From NCBI GenBank assembly GCA_051647125.1, contig JBOFDP010000081.1:1-11576 (forward strand): a DNA stretch of 11,576 nucleotides. The letters are read 5' to 3'. How positions within the stretch are numbered: position 1 is the stretch's first letter; every line of letters starts with the position of its first letter. Shown one piece after another: positions 1 through 7,887 of this stretch. The notes under the pieces were generated by a model, which was given only the letters and a program-made list of their open reading frames with translations, made no database searches and was not told the DNA's origin. Made by a program: the position numbers and the translations under genes. Origin of the DNA: JBOFDP01 sp051647125. Its GTDB lineage: Bacteria; Bacteroidota; Bacteroidia; Chitinophagales; Chitinophagaceae.

Positions 1-1853
1 AAGAGGAATATACTTGTATTCTGTAATGACATTTTTTTCATAGCAATAAAACTTATTTTTAGTTTCTTGCTTGTGAAGTTTAAACTTTAAAATTTGTCCT
101 AATTCGGATTTTTTCAATACTTCAAAATGTTTTTTGCTAATTACAAATTCTATTGTTTAACTGTCAGTAAAAGCCAAACGTTCTTTTCCTTTGTTATCTT
201 TCCATTTATCAACCAAAAAACTTCCATCCAATCAAAATCATCATAAGCGAAGTTTTCAGCAAAAGGAATGTATTTTTTGTATAGCTCCAGATTGTCTTTT
301 AAACTTTGTTTGATTGAGTTTGTTTTTTTATAAAAATCGTCATAAAGTGATCACAATTTTCAACCTTTTATTTCTCTATGCTTCTTGTATGCTTCAAGTT
401 CTACAAGTGCATTTTCTAATAAGTTTTCGTTCATTAATATCTTTGCTAAATCTAAATGAATGTTGCTTAAAAAATCTTTGTTTTTTTCTACAATCAATAC
501 TTTTGAGAGCATTCCAATTTTTAAAGAATTATCAGAAACAATGCAATTTGAAAACTATTGCCAAACATAATGTTTGTCTGCGAGTTCTAAAACAAGTTGT
601 TTATATATTTTGATTTCTAATCCTAATTCGTTGTTTTTGAAGTGTAGTAAGGCTTTTTCTCTCAGTAACCATTCCTCATCGGGGAATAATTTGATTGCAT
701 TTTCATAGGGCTGAATAAGCCATGTTAAATTCTGTTCAGATGTTTGAGTTTGCAAATTTTCAAAAGCCTTTTTAATTGCTTTTGTTGCTAATGGTTTGTA
801 AGTGTTCTCCTCTTTTTTGGTCTTCTTCCAATCGTCACTTCTCAAATTTTCAGGATTCCAATTTTTGAAAAAGTTGAGAAAACGGTATCCGTCATTTTCT
901 TTCATAAATCTTTCTGCAAGATTTAGAATTTCGGAATGCCATTTTGATTGTCCGTGTTTGGAATAATTGTTATTATATAGCTCAAACAAATTCCACAATT
1001 CGGAAAACTTATTTTCCTTGTGAGTATTGAAAATATTCCAAAAAATAGTTTCTCTGAAAAGGTCTACAACGGTTTATTTGCTAAGGTCAATTTTACCTAA
1101 AAAGTCTTCAATGTCTATTTCGTGGTTTGAGTTTACAAACTCTCTGCAAATGCGTGAAATAAGGGAAGGAATATCTTTTCCGTCTTTATGTCCATTGTGC
1201 AAATCTTCATAACGAAGGTTGTCCGGATTTCATAATAGAAAAAAATTGTAAAATTTAAAGTCTCTGTGTGTTTTTGAATAATTTAAAGCAAAATTTAAAA
1301 TCATAGAATGAAGCATTGACGGTCTTTCATTCTTTAAGTTCATAGAATCTCTAAAAAACGTTCTTACTTCAACCGATGAAAGACTGCTTTCTTCTGGTTT
1401 TATGTATCGATAAATTATCCAACCGTAATTTTCATGATGTAGTTCTGTAAGCTTATTTGGAGAAATTAGATTTTTAAAAATCGCTAATGCCTCTTTATTA
1501 TTTTCTTTTTTGCTAAGTTCTTCTGATTTTTGAATTTCTGAATAGTTTATGTTAATTCTTGGATGAAGAAATTTTTTTTGATTTTGAATTACTTCGTCTT
1601 CGTAACCTCGAGAATCTATTGCGTTAAGTTCTCTGAAATAAATTCCAGCTTGGTCTAAGTTTCTGTCTGCTATGTAAAATTTACATAAATCAATAAGAAC
1701 CCAAACAAATGCTTTTTTTACCCATTCGTCATTGGTATCCTCCGAATACAAATTTCTGGCAACGACTAAAGCCTTGTTCAATTTATTCAGTTTTTCAATT
1801 CCTGATAAATCCTGTGTTTCTTTTCGTAATTCAAAAACAGCTTTAAAATCCAT
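1..1853 (-). pseudogene. Large TPR-type protein of a conflict-system operon, decayed and cut by the window edge
   Basis: The minus strand from ATG 1851-1853 reads as one long helical protein once lesions are bridged. The first 207 codons are open and begin MDFKAVFELRKET. The frame then crosses TGA 1230-1232 (a Trp position: LLxNPDNLR, echoed later by KNWNPENLR), TAA 1074-1076 (LSKxTVVDLF), TAG 555-557, and TGA at 360-362 and 351-353. A frameshift in the T-run at 215-220 and a TAA at 157-159 follow. Helix pairs such as EWVKKAFVWVLIDLCKFY and DEEWLLREKALLHFKNNE look like TPR units. The last visible part (FVISKKHFEVLKKSELGQI) looks beta-rich and may open an S1/cold-shock-like domain. From memory this resembles large TPR proteins of TOTE-type conflict systems, which I cannot verify. 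Its start overlaps the end of the upstream helicase frame by 11 nt, so the two were probably co-translated. It is unlikely to give a full product. About 618 codons are visible and the 3' end lies outside. Confidence 0.72.
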
Positions 1854-4826
1854 AAATCAAACCTTTAACTATTTCTAAAATTGTGTCAGAAGATTTATCC
1901 AAAACTTCAATTTTTTAGAAAAATCCTTTTGTGTGGCTCTGTTCACTTGTACCATAACAAACTCTAAAAGTTAAATTGCCTTTATCACAAGTGGCACGAA
2001 AAATATCGTGGTTATTATGGGTTTGTATAATTTTTAGTGCAATGTTTTTATTTTCACAATTTTCAAACCAAGTCGAATAAATTTCTTGCCTAAAATCTGA
2101 TGGTAATTCTGCTTTGTTATCAGTTATTGCACAGATACTTTTCTTTTGAGTTAGACATTTTTCAATATATTGTTTTATGGTGTTTTCATCTGCGATATTG
2201 AGGTTTTCAATACGAATATTACTAACAGCAAAATTATATTTTGAGCCTTTGTTGTCAATGTTTAAAATCAATTGTCTATTATTGCTTTGAGGGATAGAAT
2301 AAAATTCTTTTGTCAAGTGTTCCGAATACTTTTTTGAGTTTTCAAGTAAATATCCATTTTCTTCTAGCAGTTTTGAAATTTCACAAATAGTACCAACTAC
2401 ATTTTTGTTTTCAAGTGATTGAACTTTAACTGTAAATTTTATTTCAACTTCGTAATTCTCGAAAATGAGGAATTCTTTTGAATTTATGGAAACTCCACTT
2501 GTAGAACTGTCTTCAAATACACAATTCATAAATGAATTTATTATTTGAGGCGAGATAATATTGACTATTATACATGTTGTAACACCACTATACAACCAAC
2601 GGAAGTAACTATTGTTTGTGACTCCATCATTTTCTTTTCGGTGTCCTTTGATGATAATTTCGTTGTAGGTAGAACCAATTGCTCTATGAACAGTGATTGC
2701 CCAACCGTATTTTCCAAATACTGTATTAACAAATGTAACAAATGGGTCAGAATCCTTGATTTGAAAAAATAGTTTCTTAAAGTGCTTTTTGTAATAGCTT
2801 GAAAGTATATTCCTTGAGTTTTTACTTGTTTCAACTTGTTCTTTCTTTTCTTTTGGCAAATTGTAGTTCTTGATAAGTATGCTTATCGTTTCTTTTTCTT
2901 CATTTGCAAGGAGGTTGTATTGGTTATCCTGTAATAACAGTTTGTACTCTTGGCTGTCTTCAAATTTTTGCTTCCGTTTTTCAGCGTTAATTTTTGAATT
3001 TATAAAGACTCTAAAAGCAATTTGTTCTTCTTTTTTTAAATCATCTTCGCTGTTAAAATAATTGTCCGAAATCCAGATGTCAGATTCTGTAGAACCTACC
3101 AAACTTAAACATTTTACACTTATTTTGGAAAAAGATAAAACTATAGAATGTTTTGATTGACGAATTTTAATGGATTCTTGTAGTGATTCTTTAACTGCGA
3201 GCACAGTTAAAAACATTCCATTAAAATTCGTTTTGGAATTTGAAAACCGCTTTCATCGGGAATAGAAACATTTTTGTTCACAACTAATAAATCATCCTTT
3301 GCTAAATTTTCTCCATTTTGCAAGCATTGTTTTTTTATTCACTTATTTGTTTTCAAACAATCTTTTTTGAGTAGAATAAAACTGCATTATCCGGCTCGTT
3401 TGAAAATGGTTTAGCAAACCACGAGTATAAATTTTGAACTCTTTGATTTTCATCTTGTAAATCAATTAAAGTAGTTTCATCAAAACTATAATTCAAATTA
3501 TTAAAAAGTGAATTTTCAATACTGTTTGCCAAATCGGTTTTCAATTTCTATTTTCCGAATGAATAATCATTGTCTATTGGTTTGCGATAGTGTTTAATTT
3601 TTTATTTCTTGTATATCTCAGATAATGTTTCTATATTCAATGCAGAATCCTCGTCTTTCCAAAATGTTAAAGAATATGGGTCACCAATAAATACAATTTT
3701 TCGGTTACTTTCTGTATCTATAAATTTGATAATATCTTCTAATAATCGACCTGAACCAAATCGCAATAACTCTGATTGGTTTAGGCTACGACTAACCAAA
3801 TGAGCTTCGGCAAAAATAATCAATGCTTTTTCATCAATATCTTTGCTTGATTTCAACGGGATAATTTCTTGTAATTCTTCTTCCTGTTTCTATTGATCTG
3901 AATTTTCATTTTGTCCTTTAATGTCAGAACCACCCTAGATAACACTATAAATCCCTTCTGTTTCTATGTTGCTTCGTTTTTGAATTTTCTTACTAATTCG
4001 TGCAGAGTGCGATCACTTTTCAATTTGTGGAATATTGTGATTTATAGCTTCGTTAGTTATAAAACGCAACCACGAATCTCTATCATCAACATTCATAGAT
4101 TCTAAAACAAGAATTTCTCCTTTTTCGTCATTGAGAAAATCAATGATATTTTTTTCAACATCATTGTCTATTATTATTACTCTTTTGTCAATAACTTCTT
4201 GTGTTTTGGAAATTTCTATGTTTTTATTCCATCTTTCAGCTGGAAAGATACTATTCCAAACTTTTTCAATCTCCTATTTGTAAGTATTTTCACCAGCAAA
4301 ATCATAAAGAAAGTTGCTTAAATTTGATTCTTGTATAAGTTTGTAATACCGTAGATTGCGGGGAATTTCATTATGAATTTCAATTGGTCCCCAAAAAATA
4401 TTTGCACTCTCGCCGGATTTATCCCACTCAAATATTTATTTTTTGTAATCAATTCTCTAAAAGCGTTGCGATAAGAGACTAAAATTGCCTAAATGGATTG
4501 ATGAAATTTGCACCTGTTTTAATTTCTAATAGACTCCTATCTTTTATACTTTCGTTATGCCACTTTATAGTACTAAATTCATTTTCATTTGCAGGTAATT
4601 TGATTATTCCTTTGTAATCTTTGAAATAGATAAGTACTAAACCATTTTGTCGTAGTATAAAATAGCATCGGAACGAAAACGAGAATATGATTCATTAAAA
4701 GGATTGCCTATCAACAAACCACTATAGCCCAATTTATCGCAAGTGCTTTGTATAATCTCTTACTCTACGAAATTGTTCATTTTTTTGAGTGTGCCCAGTT
4801 TTGTTATTTAATACTTCTAAACTCAT
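1843..4826 (-). pseudogene. NERD-like nuclease / SF1-type helicase, multiply frameshifted
   Basis: Minus-strand fragments chain into one protein of about 1,000 residues. It starts near ATG 4824-4826 (MSLEVLNNKTGH). A NERD-like nuclease core follows: SDAILYYDK, then LIYFKDYKG, where the family normally has an acid at the Tyr, then SLLEIKTGANFINPFRQ. The helicase part shows motif II as IIFAEAHLV (Walker B Asp replaced by Ala), motif III as VFIGDPYSLTF, and motif V/VI as WAITVHRAIGST and WLYSGVTTC, where SF1 enzymes have TR near the end. I see no GxxxxGK[ST] P-loop. Stops lie at 4274-4276, 3935-3937, 3890-3892, 3602-3604, 3548-3550, 3339-3341 and 1915-1917. Frameshifts lie near 4754, 4645, 4481, 4437, 4020, 3967, 3358 and 3220. 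The C-terminal 433 codons (1915-3216) are open. Past the TAA at 1915 the frame continues as KIEVLDKSSDTILEIV to TAA 1843-1845. Helicase family assignment is firm and nuclease assignment moderate. Confidence 0.75.
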
Positions 4827-4905
4827 CCTTTTTTCATTTTTCCCCAGACTATACCAATATTGCCACAAAGTTGTTTTAAAGCAATTTTGGTACTGTTTAT
4901 CAATT

Positions 4906-4965
4906 TTAGACCAACCACGTCTGTGATATACCTTTATTCTCTAATATTTCTTTTGCCTTATTCAT
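4906..4965 (-). pseudogene. Remnant of a small helix-turn-helix (XRE-like) regulator
   Basis: ATG 4963-4965 opens 19 codons reading MNKAKEILENKGISQTWLV before TAA 4906-4908. The pattern (K-E-I-L-x-x-K-G-x-S-Q-T-W-L) matches the first helix and turn of many short Bacteroidota XRE regulators. In another frame the sequence continues as KIDKQYQNCFKTTLW, where a K-x-Y recognition-helix pattern could fit, and this stays open and in frame with the nuclease-helicase start at 4826. The region between 4826 and 4905 may therefore be the broken second half of this regulator or a fused leader of the next gene. A regulator in first position of a conflict operon is a common layout. The call rests on a short motif. 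Confidence 0.38.
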
Positions 4966-4999
4966 AACTAATTTTAGTTCATTATTAACTACCTTATTA

Positions 5000-5007
5000 C
5001 AAAAGTA
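5000..5007 (-). promoter_or_regulatory. Candidate Bacteroidota -7 box for the decayed operon
   Basis: The minus strand reads TACTTTTG, an exact match to the Bacteroidota -7 consensus TAnnTTTG. It ends 34 nt before the ATG of the helix-turn-helix remnant. I see no clear TTTG -33 element at the usual spacing, so this is a candidate only. Confidence 0.33.
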
Positions 5008-5070
5008 TAAAATAAAACGATATAATGCACTGTAATATAAGAAAAATAATTCACTTATTATTAGTTTCTA

Positions 5071-5139
5071 TCTTACAATTTTAAGGTAATTTCTCTTACA
5101 ATTTTAAGGTAATTTCTCTTACAATTTTAAGGTAATTTC
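5071..5139. repeat. Three perfect tandem copies of a 23-bp unit
   Basis: Copies occupy 5071-5093, 5094-5116 and 5117-5139 with no mismatches and no spacers. Each starts TCTTACAATT and ends GGTAATTTC. Within each unit the arms TTAC and GTAA form an imperfect dyad (TTACAATTTTAAGGTAA). The array sits about 105 bp upstream of the start of the helix-turn-helix remnant, so it could be a set of operator or iteron-like sites, or simply a slippage-generated satellite. Confidence 0.95.
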
Positions 5140-5380
5140 TTTTTTCTTTCCTGTCAATCTTTCCATGGTTGATTAAATCCTATATTCAGTATAGAAGTTT
5201 ATAACCTTTTTATATACAAATTTATTTTTTAATAATTCCATATGTAGGTTAAAGAAATCAGTATCTTTTGTATCAATCTTTTTAGGAAAAAGAAAAATGA
5301 GAAAAGGGATAGTTTATAGGATTATAATAATTATATGAGCAGAGCTACTATTATAATTATCTCCTCGTAAGAAGTTGAAT

Positions 5381-5411
5381 AAAACTAAAAATATTAGAAA
5401 TATTTAGTTTT
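5381..5411 (-). terminator. AT-rich hairpin at the 3' end of lptG
   Basis: AAAACTAAAAATATT (5381-5395) pairs with AATATTTAGTTTT (5399-5411), with a 3-nt loop and a 2-nt bulge. On the minus strand it begins inside the lptG stop codon, and the arm ending in TTTT is followed by ATTC. The stem has few G-C pairs, so it may act as a weak intrinsic terminator or as a 3'-end stabiliser. Confidence 0.45.
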
Positions 5412-6816
5412 AGAAGAGAGATAAAATTTTTTTATATATACTTATGTATAAATCTTTGTTCATGATATTAAGCCCAGATAAAGATTGGTAGGTAAGAAAT
5501 AAGCCAATTCCCAAGAAGGTACCAATTGATAACCAGACACCTTTTAAAGGGGAAAGTATCTGAGTATTTGCTAACCGTTCTCCATAGGTATTTACAAAAA
5601 AGAAAACTATAAATCCAATAATAGCTACAACAATAGGCATTCCTACACCTCCTTTTTTGATGATGCTACCAAGAGGAGCACCTATTAGAAAGAATACAAA
5701 ACAAGCTATTGACAAAGATATTTTTCGATGCCATTCTATTTGATAGCTAATGACATTATTATACATATTTTTTTGTTCTTCAAATAAAAAATTACTTAGT
5801 AGGGCATTGATTATATTTTTTGTTTGGAGAATAGTATAGTTACGTAAAGAATCGGGTATACGTTCTATATAAGAGGTTGTAGTAGTGGAAGCAAATTCTT
5901 TTTTAGAAGATAAACTATCTATTATATTCGTATTATTAAGACAAAATAAGGCATTCATTTGTAGGCTGATAGATGTTATTTTTCTTTTAATAGAATCAAT
6001 GTATTTATCCAACTGCCGAACACTAAAAAGTTTTTTATTATTGGTAAAATCTTGATCACTAGTTTTAAGAAAAGACCATAATTGAAATTCTTTTTTGTAT
6101 TCATCAAAATGGGTACGGGAGTAAGTATTGGTGCCTCCTCCTTGATTTTCTCCTATTCGTTGATAATAAGCACCATCATACAAAGTAAAAAGCAAAGAGT
6201 TAGTTTTATGAGAAAGTGCCATTTTCCCATGTTTGGCAAGGATAATATTATTGATATTATTTCCTTCATTTTCATAGATAATAACATCATAAATATCTTG
6301 GTTATTTTTATCTTTATAACCAATTTTTAGAATATATCCATCTATTTTATCATAGAATTTACCAGGTTGTAAATCAAATGCAGGTTTTGAGGCGATAATC
6401 TCATACATCAACCTATTTTTTTTTAGCTCTGCTTTTGGGATAAAATAGTTGTTAAACATAAAAGCAAATCCGCATAATACAAGTGCTGTAATTCCAATAG
6501 GTAACATAATGCGTATAGAGGAAATTCCTGAAGCACGTAATATAACCAACTCCAAAGTTTCTGCCAAATGTCCATAGGTCATGATAGAGGCTATTAGTAT
6601 TGCCAAAGGCAATGCTAAAGGAACCATTGAAGCTGCCATAAAAAGTAGGCTTTCTAAAATGGTCATAAAATCAGCACCTTTTCCTACAAAATCATCTAAA
6701 TAAAGCCAAATAATTTGTAAGGTAAGTGCTAATACAGTAACAAAAAAAACAGCTATAAAAGGACCTATAAAGGTTTTTACAATAACTTGGTCTATTTTTT
6801 TTAGATGAATTTTCAC
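5410..6816 (-). CDS. LptF/LptG-family lipopolysaccharide export permease (YjgP/YjgQ)
   Basis: This 468-aa inner-membrane protein is the permease half of the Lpt ABC exporter that moves lipopolysaccharide from the inner membrane to the periplasmic bridge. Three N-terminal membrane segments (about 18-40, 57-80 and 102-124) precede a roughly 240-residue periplasmic beta-rich domain. Three C-terminal segments follow (about 367-385, 393-411 and 425-442). The family signature GAPLGSIIKKGGVGMP lies at about 379-394 and LELVILRASGIS, at the ATPase-coupling loop, at about 88-99. The start is GTG at 6814-6816. No nearby ATG is available in frame, and the N-terminus MKIHLKKIDQVIVKTFIGPF fits the family. 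The long periplasmic domain is usual for Bacteroidota. It lies 15 nt after the START-like gene, so the two are probably one transcript. Whether it is the LptF or LptG paralogue cannot be settled here. Confidence 0.93.
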   Translation of the reverse strand: MKIHLKKIDQVIVKTFIGPFIAVFFVTVLALTLQIIWLYLDDFVGKGADFMTILESLLFMAASMVPLALPLAILIASIMTYGHLAETLELVILRASGISSIRIMLPIGITALVLCGFAFMFNNYFIPKAELKKNRLMYEIIASKPAFDLQPGKFYDKIDGYILKIGYKDKNNQDIYDVIIYENEGNNINNIILAKHGKMALSHKTNSLLFTLYDGAYYQRIGENQGGGTNTYSRTHFDEYKKEFQLWSFLKTSDQDFTNNKKLFSVRQLDKYIDSIKRKITSISLQMNALFCLNNTNIIDSLSSKKEFASTTTTSYIERIPDSLRNYTILQTKNIINALLSNFLFEEQKNMYNNVISYQIEWHRKISLSIACFVFFLIGAPLGSIIKKGGVGMPIVVAIIGFIVFFFVNTYGERLANTQILSPLKGVWLSIGTFLGIGLFLTYQSLSGLNIMNKDLYISIYKKILSLF

Positions 6817-6831
6817 ACGATATGTTAGAGA

Positions 6832-7224
6832 TTAATTACCCAACAAATGTAGTAATTTTTTTACTTCTGCTTCCCACAATAATTTTTGATCATTAATTTC
6901 ATTAGGCAGTGCAAAATCTTCAATGACTAAAATCGTTTGATTGGAAAGTTCTGTACTTACAATTCTAAATTCAAAATATTCATCTTCCGATTGATATATC
7001 CATCTATATTTAGCAAATACATTTTCCTCGCATTCTAATAAAGTAGCGTATTCTTTCTCCGCACTACTATTCCATTCAAAAATAAATTTCCCATTTACTT
7101 CTTCTACTTTATCGGCAAACCATGCATTAAGATCCGCAGCATTGGAGATATATTTATACAATAAAAGGGGAGAGGATTTTATTTTAATCTCGAGGGTATA
7201 TTTTTGCTTTTTGGTTTTAGCCAT
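6832..7224 (-). CDS. START-like domain protein (Bacteroidota AHSA1/START_2 type)
   Basis: A 130-aa protein from ATG 7222-7224 (MAKTKKQKYTLEIKIKSS). The frame is open further up to 7272, but the added 16 residues (MGKNIYYCTKFLNCYL) look unlike the family N-terminus and are probably leader. The sequence follows the START/Bet v1-like helix-grip fold: SPLLLYKYISNAADLNAWFAD at the N-terminal strand and helix, the strand run EVNGKFIFEWN and EDEYFEFRIVSTEL, and the C-terminal helix LLWEAEVKKLLHLLG. This family is widespread in Bacteroidota. Its ligand is unknown, and the fold normally binds a hydrophobic molecule in a cavity. It sits between the DNA glycosylase (75 nt upstream) and the Lpt permease (15 nt downstream). 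The tight coupling to the permease hints at a lipid or envelope role, which is inference only. Confidence 0.85.
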   Translation of the reverse strand: MAKTKKQKYTLEIKIKSSPLLLYKYISNAADLNAWFADKVEEVNGKFIFEWNSSAEKEYATLLECEENVFAKYRWIYQSEDEYFEFRIVSTELSNQTILVIEDFALPNEINDQKLLWEAEVKKLLHLLGN

Positions 7225-7256
7225 AAGGTAACAGTTTAAAAATTTTGTGCAATAAT

Positions 7257-7285
7257 AAATATTCTTTCCCATTTTTCGAATATTT
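7257..7285. repeat. Inverted repeat between the glycosylase and START-like genes
   Basis: AAATATTC (7257-7264) and GAATATTT (7278-7285) are exact 8-bp inverted arms around a 13-nt spacer. It lies 14 nt past the glycosylase stop. No T-run follows on the minus strand, so a plain terminator is doubtful. A regulatory site or chance in AT-rich DNA are both possible. Confidence 0.4.
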
Positions 7286-7299
7286 TTTATATTTTTATT

Positions 7300-7869
7300 T
7301 TATAATTGACCAATAAAGCGATAGAGGAGTAAAGCATCTTCGCCGGCATAATCTATGCCTATGCGAGGTGTACCGGTTATATTTTTTAAGTTATACCCTC
7401 TATCCTCGATCCAAATGATATTTTGTAATAAACTTGTTCCTGTCTGAGTATAGTGAAATCCCATAGCTTTGCTTAGTTTTCCTGGACCTATTAATAGGTC
7501 ATCTTTTATTGTTTGTTTTCTACAGCGTTGTAGCATTTTTCCTATACCTTTTATAGGAATAGCTCCTCGAATGAGTATAGCATGAGGAATATCTTTTTTA
7601 TTTGTAATGATGTTAAATAAAGAATACATTCCATAACATAAATAGATATACGCAATCCCTCCTTCTTTGTACATTGTTTCTGTACGGCTAGTTTTACGCC
7701 CATTATAGGCATGAGAGGCTTTGTCTATGATACCATTATAGGCTTCAGTTTCTACTATAATAGCCTCCGTATATTTTTCTTCAATATTGGAACAAAGTAT
7801 TTTCCCTAATAAATCTTTACTCAAAGCGATAACATCATTTTGAAGAAAATAGGATTTGGGTAATTTCAT
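7300..7869 (-). CDS. DNA-3-methyladenine glycosylase, Aag/Mpg family
   Basis: A 189-aa base-excision repair enzyme that removes alkylated purines such as 3-methyladenine by cutting the N-glycosidic bond. The start chosen is ATG 7867-7869 (MKLPKSYFLQNDV). An upstream TTG at 7887 would add only MFPLPI. Family landmarks are in order: LSKDLLGKIL (17-26), VETEAY (39-44) with the catalytic Glu42 and the flipping-site Tyr44, SHAYNGRKTSRTETMY (52-67), IYLCYGMYSLFNI (75-87) with the active-site Asn86, and IGPGKLSKAMG (127-137). PRIGIDYAGEDAL lies near the C-terminus. Length is typical of the bacterial family, and all key residues known from human AAG (Glu125, Tyr127, His136, Asn169) have equivalents. 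The CcmD-like gene ends 18 nt upstream on the same strand. Intact. Confidence 0.95.
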   Translation of the reverse strand: MKLPKSYFLQNDVIALSKDLLGKILCSNIEEKYTEAIIVETEAYNGIIDKASHAYNGRKTSRTETMYKEGGIAYIYLCYGMYSLFNIITNKKDIPHAILIRGAIPIKGIGKMLQRCRKQTIKDDLLIGPGKLSKAMGFHYTQTGTSLLQNIIWIEDRGYNLKNITGTPRIGIDYAGEDALLLYRFIGQL

Positions 7870-7887
7870 AATGGGTAGGGGAAACAA

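Larger units (their letters stand above)
4966..5409. other. Gene-free spacer between the decayed operon and lptG
   Basis: No reading frame of useful length or protein-like composition is visible on either strand. The spacer is very AT-rich. It contains a -7-like box near 5000, three tandem 23-bp copies at 5071-5139, and at its right end a terminator-like hairpin for the leftward lptG transcript. The stretch 5140-5380 shows nothing beyond AT-rich low-complexity sequence and a weak inverted repeat (ATAATTATA at 5327-5335 with TATAATTAT at 5352-5360). Confidence 0.7.

Noticed and set aside
314..613. Plus-strand frame of 99 codons.
   Set aside because: It is the antisense shadow of the TPR pseudogene, with a composition unlike a real protein. 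The same holds for plus-strand frames at 1027-1212, 2545-2772, 2870-3061, 3609-3803 and 3911-4105.
2568..2834. Minus-strand 88-codon frame overlapping the helicase.
   Set aside because: It is an alternative frame inside 1915-3216. The helicase motifs WAITVHRAIGST and WLYSGVTTC lie in the longer frame.
3890..4276. Several in-frame TAG codons fall at likely Gln positions, suggesting TAG read as glutamine.
   Set aside because: manC ends with TAG at 10450-10452, and the CcmD-like gene also ends in TAG. TGA and TAA stops and frameshifts occur in the same pseudogenes, so ordinary decay explains it.
1..4965. Frameshifts in homopolymer runs could be sequencing or assembly errors.
   Set aside because: The right-hand genes contain as many A/T runs and show no lesion over about 5 kb. 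Many left-side lesions are substitutions rather than indels. Read-level checking would still be decisive.
5071..5139. Short CRISPR-like array.
   Set aside because: The three 23-bp copies are directly adjacent with no spacers, and no cas gene is present.
5327..5360. Weak inverted repeat ATAATTATA/TATAATTAT as a terminator or regulatory hairpin.
   Set aside because: It is all A/T with a 16-nt loop and no T-run. This is expected by chance in such AT-rich sequence.
7225..7272. Sixteen-residue N-terminal extension of the START-like protein.
   Set aside because: MGKNIYYCTKFLNCYL does not match the family N-terminus. MAKTKKQKYTLE from 7224 does.
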